NCBI GenBank assembly: GCA_041821315.1 | Contig: JBGUEO010000001.1 | Coordinates: 248,001-312,000, forward strand | From: DIGJ01 sp041821315 | GTDB lineage: Bacteria > Bacillota > Clostridia > Lachnospirales > Lachnospiraceae | DNA: 64,000 nt | Reading direction: 5' to 3' | Part shown: positions 60,137-64,000 of the stretch, piece after piece | Position numbering within the stretch: the stretch's first letter is position 1 | How the letters are laid out: each line of letters starts with the position of its first letter | Notes under the pieces: model-generated | What the model was told of the DNA's origin: nothing | The model's input: the letters and a program-made list of their open reading frames with translations, nothing else | The model's database searches: none | Position numbers and translations under genes: made by a program

Positions 60137-61885
60137 TTGAAGAAAATTAGCAGCTACATTTTAAAGTATTGGTTTGCATATTTAATCGCTATTCTTGCAA
60201 TGATTATTGCAATTGTACTTGATATGATGTATCCAGTAATCAGTGAATCATTGGTGGATGATGTTATGATAGATGGTAAGATGGCATTATTAAAAAATCT
60301 ATTAATTGGCATTATTTTAGTGGGGATTGGAAGAGCTATATTTGGATATGTAAAAGAATATATTTTTGATGTAATTAGTGCAAAAATTGGAAAAGAAATG
60401 CGATATGACTTATTTTGTCATATTCAAGAATTATCAACTTCCTATTTTGATAATACAAATACGGGAGAGCTGATGGCACGTTTGAAAGAGGATATTGATA
60501 ACATATGGAGTGCACTCGGTTATGTTGGTATGCTTATTATCGAAGTAATCATTCATGTAGCAATTGTACTATATTGTATGTTTCGTTTAAGCCCAAAATT
60601 GTCTTTAATTCCTTGCGTGGCAATGCCAGTCATTGGAGCATTTGCAATCATAATGGAACGAAAGTTAAATACAATTTACGAGCAAATTAGCGAAGAAAAT
60701 GCAAAATTAAACACCATTGCAGAAGAAAACTTGGCTGGTGTGCGAACCGTGAAAGCATTTGCCAGAGAAAAATTTGAAATAAAAAAATTCATGAAACACA
60801 ATGGACACTATTATGACCTAAATATAAAGCAGTCGAAAGTGCTAGTAAAATATCAGCCGTTCTTTCAACTGGTGACGAAACTTCTTCCGTTTGCAGTTGT
60901 AATATTTGGCGGAATTTTAGTTATGAATGGTGAAATTACACTTGGAGCGTTGGTTGCATTTACAGAGTATTCACGAAATATTGTGTGGCCAATGGAAATG
61001 ATTGGGTGGCTTGCAAATGATTTTTCATCTGCGGTTGCATCTCGCAAAAAAATTCGGAAGATCTACGAAGAGCAATCTCTGATACAAGAGGTCGAAAATC
61101 CAATTGTTTTGGAAAAAATAAATGGAGATTTAACATTTGAGAATGTTTCACTTACATTAGAAAATACGAAAATTCTTGAACATATTAGTTTTCATCTGCC
61201 AGTGGGGCAAACCATAGGGATTATGGGTGCAACTGGAGCTGGAAAATCTTCGATTATTCAACTTATGCAGCGTTTTCATGATGTGGATGAACCTCTTCTA
61301 GAGGGAGAAGCGGGATGCATTAAGCTAGATAATGTGGACATTCGAGAACTTTCATTAAAGCAAGTAAGAGAAAGTGCATCGATTGTAATGCAGGATGTAT
61401 TTTTATTTTCGGATACCATCAATGAAAACATTAAGATGGGGAAACGAGAAGTTATGACCGATGATTGTATTGAATGTGCGGCTGCATTTGCGCAGGCAAA
61501 AGGTTTTATTGAAGGAATGGAAAATAAATATGATACCGTCATTGGGGAGCGTGGAGTTGGTTTGTCTGGTGGACAAAAGCAAAGAATTAGTATTGCAAGG
61601 GCAGTAGCGAAAGAAGCTCCGATTCTTGTGTTGGATGACTCAACCTCAGCTCTGGATATGGAAACAGAGCATATGATACACCAAGAACTCAACGAATTAA
61701 AGTGTGTAACTAAAATAATCATTGCACACCGTATTTCAGCCGTTCGTCATGCAAATGAAATTATTTTCCTGGAAAATGGGCAGATTGCAGAACGTGGTAC
61801 GCACGAGTCACTCTTAAAGAAAAAGGGACTCTATTATGCTACCTATATGGCGCAGTACGGTGAATTTTTGGAGGTGAATGTATAA
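60137..61885 (+). CDS. Heterodimeric ABC exporter subunit with degenerate catalytic site
   Basis: This is a 582-residue half-transporter with six membrane helices, then an ATPase with Walker A GATGAGKSS and signature LSGGQKQR. Walker B ends ILVLDDST, so the catalytic Glu is Asp, as in the first subunit of TM287/288- and BmrCD-type heterodimers. The start is TTG 60137 behind AAGGGAG. Stop and next ATG share one base. Multidrug or peptide export is likely; substrate unknown. Confidence 0.9.
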   Translation: MKKISSYILKYWFAYLIAILAMIIAIVLDMMYPVISESLVDDVMIDGKMALLKNLLIGIILVGIGRAIFGYVKEYIFDVISAKIGKEMRYDLFCHIQELSTSYFDNTNTGELMARLKEDIDNIWSALGYVGMLIIEVIIHVAIVLYCMFRLSPKLSLIPCVAMPVIGAFAIIMERKLNTIYEQISEENAKLNTIAEENLAGVRTVKAFAREKFEIKKFMKHNGHYYDLNIKQSKVLVKYQPFFQLVTKLLPFAVVIFGGILVMNGEITLGALVAFTEYSRNIVWPMEMIGWLANDFSSAVASRKKIRKIYEEQSLIQEVENPIVLEKINGDLTFENVSLTLENTKILEHISFHLPVGQTIGIMGATGAGKSSIIQLMQRFHDVDEPLLEGEAGCIKLDNVDIRELSLKQVRESASIVMQDVFLFSDTINENIKMGKREVMTDDCIECAAAFAQAKGFIEGMENKYDTVIGERGVGLSGGQKQRISIARAVAKEAPILVLDDSTSALDMETEHMIHQELNELKCVTKIIIAHRISAVRHANEIIFLENGQIAERGTHESLLKKKGLYYATYMAQYGEFLEVNV

Positions 61886-63675
61886 TGGCAGTTGATTCGT
61901 TTCGTAAAGATGAAAAAACAACAACAGTATCAAGAAAAAATACGCTGGTACGTTTATTTTCCTATCTGTTGAACTATACAGGTGCTGTAGTTGGGGTGCT
62001 GTTTATTATGGCAGTAACCATTGCAATATCGGTAATCAATCCACTTTTAATAGAGCGAGCGATTGATGTATATATTTCAAAGAAAGATGTTTCAGGACTT
62101 ATAAAGCTTGCAGTATTTGGAGCTTCTATTAATTTAGTATTTGTTTTACTGGTTAAGTTACGAATGTATGTTATGGCAGTGGTATCGAATAAAATCCTAT
62201 TAGATATTCGAAGGGAGCTTTATGAACATATTCAAACGTTGTCATTTCAATTTTTTGACAGCAGACCAACGGGTAAGATTTTGGCACGTATTATTGGGGA
62301 TGTAAATTCCTTAAAGAAAGTACTAGCAGATAGTGTGACAACTTTAATTCCAGACTTTGTGACAATTTGCGCCGTTGTTGTCATTATGTTTGTAAAAGAT
62401 GCAAGATTGGCAGCAGCGGCATTAAGCAGTCTGCCATTGATGATAGCTGGTATTTGGTATGTGAAGAAACGATCTCAAAAGAAGTGGCAGATTTTTCGAA
62501 AAAAGGGATCTAATTTAAATGCGTTTGTTCATGAAGATTTATCTGGCATTCGTGTCGTAAAAAGTTTAACTGCGGAAAAAGAAACAAAAGATACTTTTTC
62601 TGATTTAGTGAATCAACATGAAAAATCATTTCAAGAAGCTGTGGTCTTTGCAGATATGTTTGGTCCGATTATTGATTTTTGCTGGGGACTAGGAACGATG
62701 GTTTTATTTTATGTAGGAATTGCAGTCCTTGGAACCAATCAGGTTTCGGTGGGTATTTTAGTGGCATTTGGTACCTATATTTCCATGTTTTGGTCGCCTG
62801 TTTTAAATGTAAGTAATTTTTATAATCAGCTTATTACCAATCTTGCCGGTGCTGAACGAATTTTTGAAATCCTTGATACAAAGCCAGATATTTTGGACAA
62901 CGAAGATGTAATAGAGCTGCCAGAAGTAGAAGGAGCAATTACATTTGACAAGGTTTCTTTTTCCTATGATGAAGGAACAAGTGCGGAAACGAAGGTATTA
63001 CGTGAGGTTAGTTTTTCAGTGAAACCAGGAGAAACCATTGCGTTAGTGGGACCGACTGGAGCTGGGAAAAGCACAATTGTAAACCTCATTAGTCGTTTTT
63101 ATGATATACAAAAAGGGCACATTTATGTAGATGGATATGATTTACAAGAAATTTCAATTGCAAGCCTTAGAAGGCAGATGGGTGTTATGACACAGGATAA
63201 TTTTTTGTTTTCTGGAACAGTGGAAGACAATATCCGTTATGGAAGATTGGATGCAACGAGGGATGAGATTGTTGATGCAGCAAAAGCAGTGAATGCACAT
63301 CATTTTATCATGCAGATGGAACATGGATATGATACCTTGTTAAAAGAGAGAGGTGCTGGAATTTCAATCGGACAAAGACAATTGATTGCATTTGCAAGAA
63401 CCATGTTATCTATGCCGAAAGTGCTAATACTAGATGAGGCGACCTCTAGTATTGATACAAAGACAGAATTATTAGTACAACAAGGAATTGAGACTCTTTT
63501 AAAAGGGAGAACTTCTTTTGTTATTGCACATCGACTTTCGACCATACAAAAGGCAGATCGTATATTTGTAATTGATAAAGGTGGTATCGTAGAAGAGGGA
63601 AGCGCAAAAGAATTGTTAGCAATGAAAGGCCAGTACTATAATTTGTATATGGCGCAATTCAAAGACGTTTCTTAA
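61885..63675 (+). CDS. Heterodimeric ABC exporter subunit with canonical catalytic Glu
   Basis: This is a 596-residue half-transporter: six helices, then an ATPase with Walker A GPTGAGKST, Walker B LILDEATS (canonical Glu), but a degenerate signature ISIGQRQ. Combined with its partner's LSGGQ and Asp, this gives one competent and one non-catalytic ATP site, the expected heterodimer design. GAGG lies upstream. Confidence 0.92.
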   Translation: MAVDSFRKDEKTTTVSRKNTLVRLFSYLLNYTGAVVGVLFIMAVTIAISVINPLLIERAIDVYISKKDVSGLIKLAVFGASINLVFVLLVKLRMYVMAVVSNKILLDIRRELYEHIQTLSFQFFDSRPTGKILARIIGDVNSLKKVLADSVTTLIPDFVTICAVVVIMFVKDARLAAAALSSLPLMIAGIWYVKKRSQKKWQIFRKKGSNLNAFVHEDLSGIRVVKSLTAEKETKDTFSDLVNQHEKSFQEAVVFADMFGPIIDFCWGLGTMVLFYVGIAVLGTNQVSVGILVAFGTYISMFWSPVLNVSNFYNQLITNLAGAERIFEILDTKPDILDNEDVIELPEVEGAITFDKVSFSYDEGTSAETKVLREVSFSVKPGETIALVGPTGAGKSTIVNLISRFYDIQKGHIYVDGYDLQEISIASLRRQMGVMTQDNFLFSGTVEDNIRYGRLDATRDEIVDAAKAVNAHHFIMQMEHGYDTLLKERGAGISIGQRQLIAFARTMLSMPKVLILDEATSSIDTKTELLVQQGIETLLKGRTSFVIAHRLSTIQKADRIFVIDKGGIVEEGSAKELLAMKGQYYNLYMAQFKDVS

Positions 63676-63747
63676 AAATTAGTAGAATTGTTCACTGATA
63701 TTGTTTCGGTTCTTTGTACACATAGAAGGGAAAATGGTTGCAACAAG

Positions 63748-64000
63748 ATGCAAGAGATATATCAATATAGCGAAGAAAATGATGAAATTTTAATAAAAGC
63801 CTACAAAGGGGATGCAGCACATATTAGCATCCCTTATGCTCTTTTGGGGAAGAAGGTGACCCAATTATTACCTTACGCATTTTCGAATCTGAGATTTATA
63901 GAGAGTGTGTGCATTCCAGAGGGAGTCGAAGCGATTGGGGATCATTGCTTCTATGATTGCAGAATGTTAAAGAAACTAGTGATGTCAGATCGTATAAAAT
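63748..64000 (+). CDS. Leucine-rich-repeat protein, BspA-like (partial, runs off the window)
   Basis: The first 84 codons of a larger gene are visible. IPYALLGKKVTQLLPYAFSNL, ESVCIPEGVEAIGDHCFYDC and KKLVMSDRIK show the 23-residue BspA/LRR_5 repeat pattern. No signal peptide is seen in the visible part. The start ATG 63748 has only a weak upstream ribosome site, so it could lie elsewhere. Confidence 0.65.
   Translation, partial: MQEIYQYSEENDEILIKAYKGDAAHISIPYALLGKKVTQLLPYAFSNLRFIESVCIPEGVEAIGDHCFYDCRMLKKLVMSDRIK

Noticed and set aside
1..64000. CRISPR arrays, rRNA genes or insertion-sequence transposases
   Set aside because: No regularly spaced repeats, rRNA segments or intact transposase genes were recognised on either strand.

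Overview
The window is a low-GC, AT-rich Firmicute chromosome segment, most likely from a spore-forming anaerobe of the Lachnospiraceae (Clostridia). This is inferred from family content: a DUF4474 protein, a YjjI/YjjW glycyl-radical pair, a corrinoid salvage operon, GGDEF/EAL proteins, a Gx transporter, and a SpoIID-like/peptidoglycan-binding protein of a type common in that family. No rRNA is present to confirm it. One tRNA (Gly, CCC) is seen.

Layout: 0-6.6 kb holds a degenerate EAL protein, galM, a TetR-controlled pair of alpha/beta hydrolases, an unknown protein and a decayed Ig-like fragment. 6.6-14.3 kb holds tRNA-Gly, rlmH, an AGCS symporter, a nucleoside hydrolase/ribokinase/deoxyinosine glycosylase group, a GGDEF-receiver protein, a thioesterase and a HAD phosphatase. 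14.3-20.6 kb holds a NUDIX protein, a Crp/Fnr-yjjI-yjjW operon, a DUF4474/metallophosphoesterase pair and a cysteine-rich beta/gamma-crystallin. 20.7-28.4 kb holds galE, then a cobalamin riboswitch controlling corrinoid nucleotide-loop assembly and uptake genes. 28.4-37.9 kb holds a CsoR-like sensor, NusG-II/Gx/ApbE, a TPR lipoprotein-hflX-thyA-folA group, ilvE, an AEC transporter and a polysaccharide deacetylase. 57.2-64 kb holds a two-part ThrE-type exporter, an M42 peptidase, a heterodimeric ABC exporter behind a leader ORF and terminator, and the start of a leucine-rich-repeat gene.

The most unusual feature is at 38.7-57.1 kb. A 17.1-kb element with a large serine recombinase, a peroxiredoxin and a complete contractile-tail gene set (sheath, tube, frameshifted chaperone, tape measure, LysM hub, baseplate, fibres, holins, lysozyme), but no capsid, portal, terminase or replication genes, sits inside a single host gene. 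The 5' part (38735-39634) and 3' part (56743-57129) are the two halves of one SpoIID-like + peptidoglycan-binding protein. They are broken inside the codons of its conserved MTQWG motif (equivalent to SpoIID MSQYG). Joining them at the shared TGACC restores a 423-codon reading frame exactly. The reconstructed attP is an imperfect inverted repeat around a central TG, as expected for a serine integrase. The element therefore looks like a mobile tailocin with a skin-element-like arrangement, whose precise excision would switch a cell-wall gene back on.

The element's right-facing tail operon has a perfect-consensus promoter overlapped by a palindrome and flanked by five AACTAATA-type repeats. Its tail chaperone carries a canonical A AAA AAC slippery site in the correct phase for a -1 shift. 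Its fibre region is modular, duplicated and frameshifted. Whether the element excises, in what cells, and whether particles are made cannot be decided from sequence alone.
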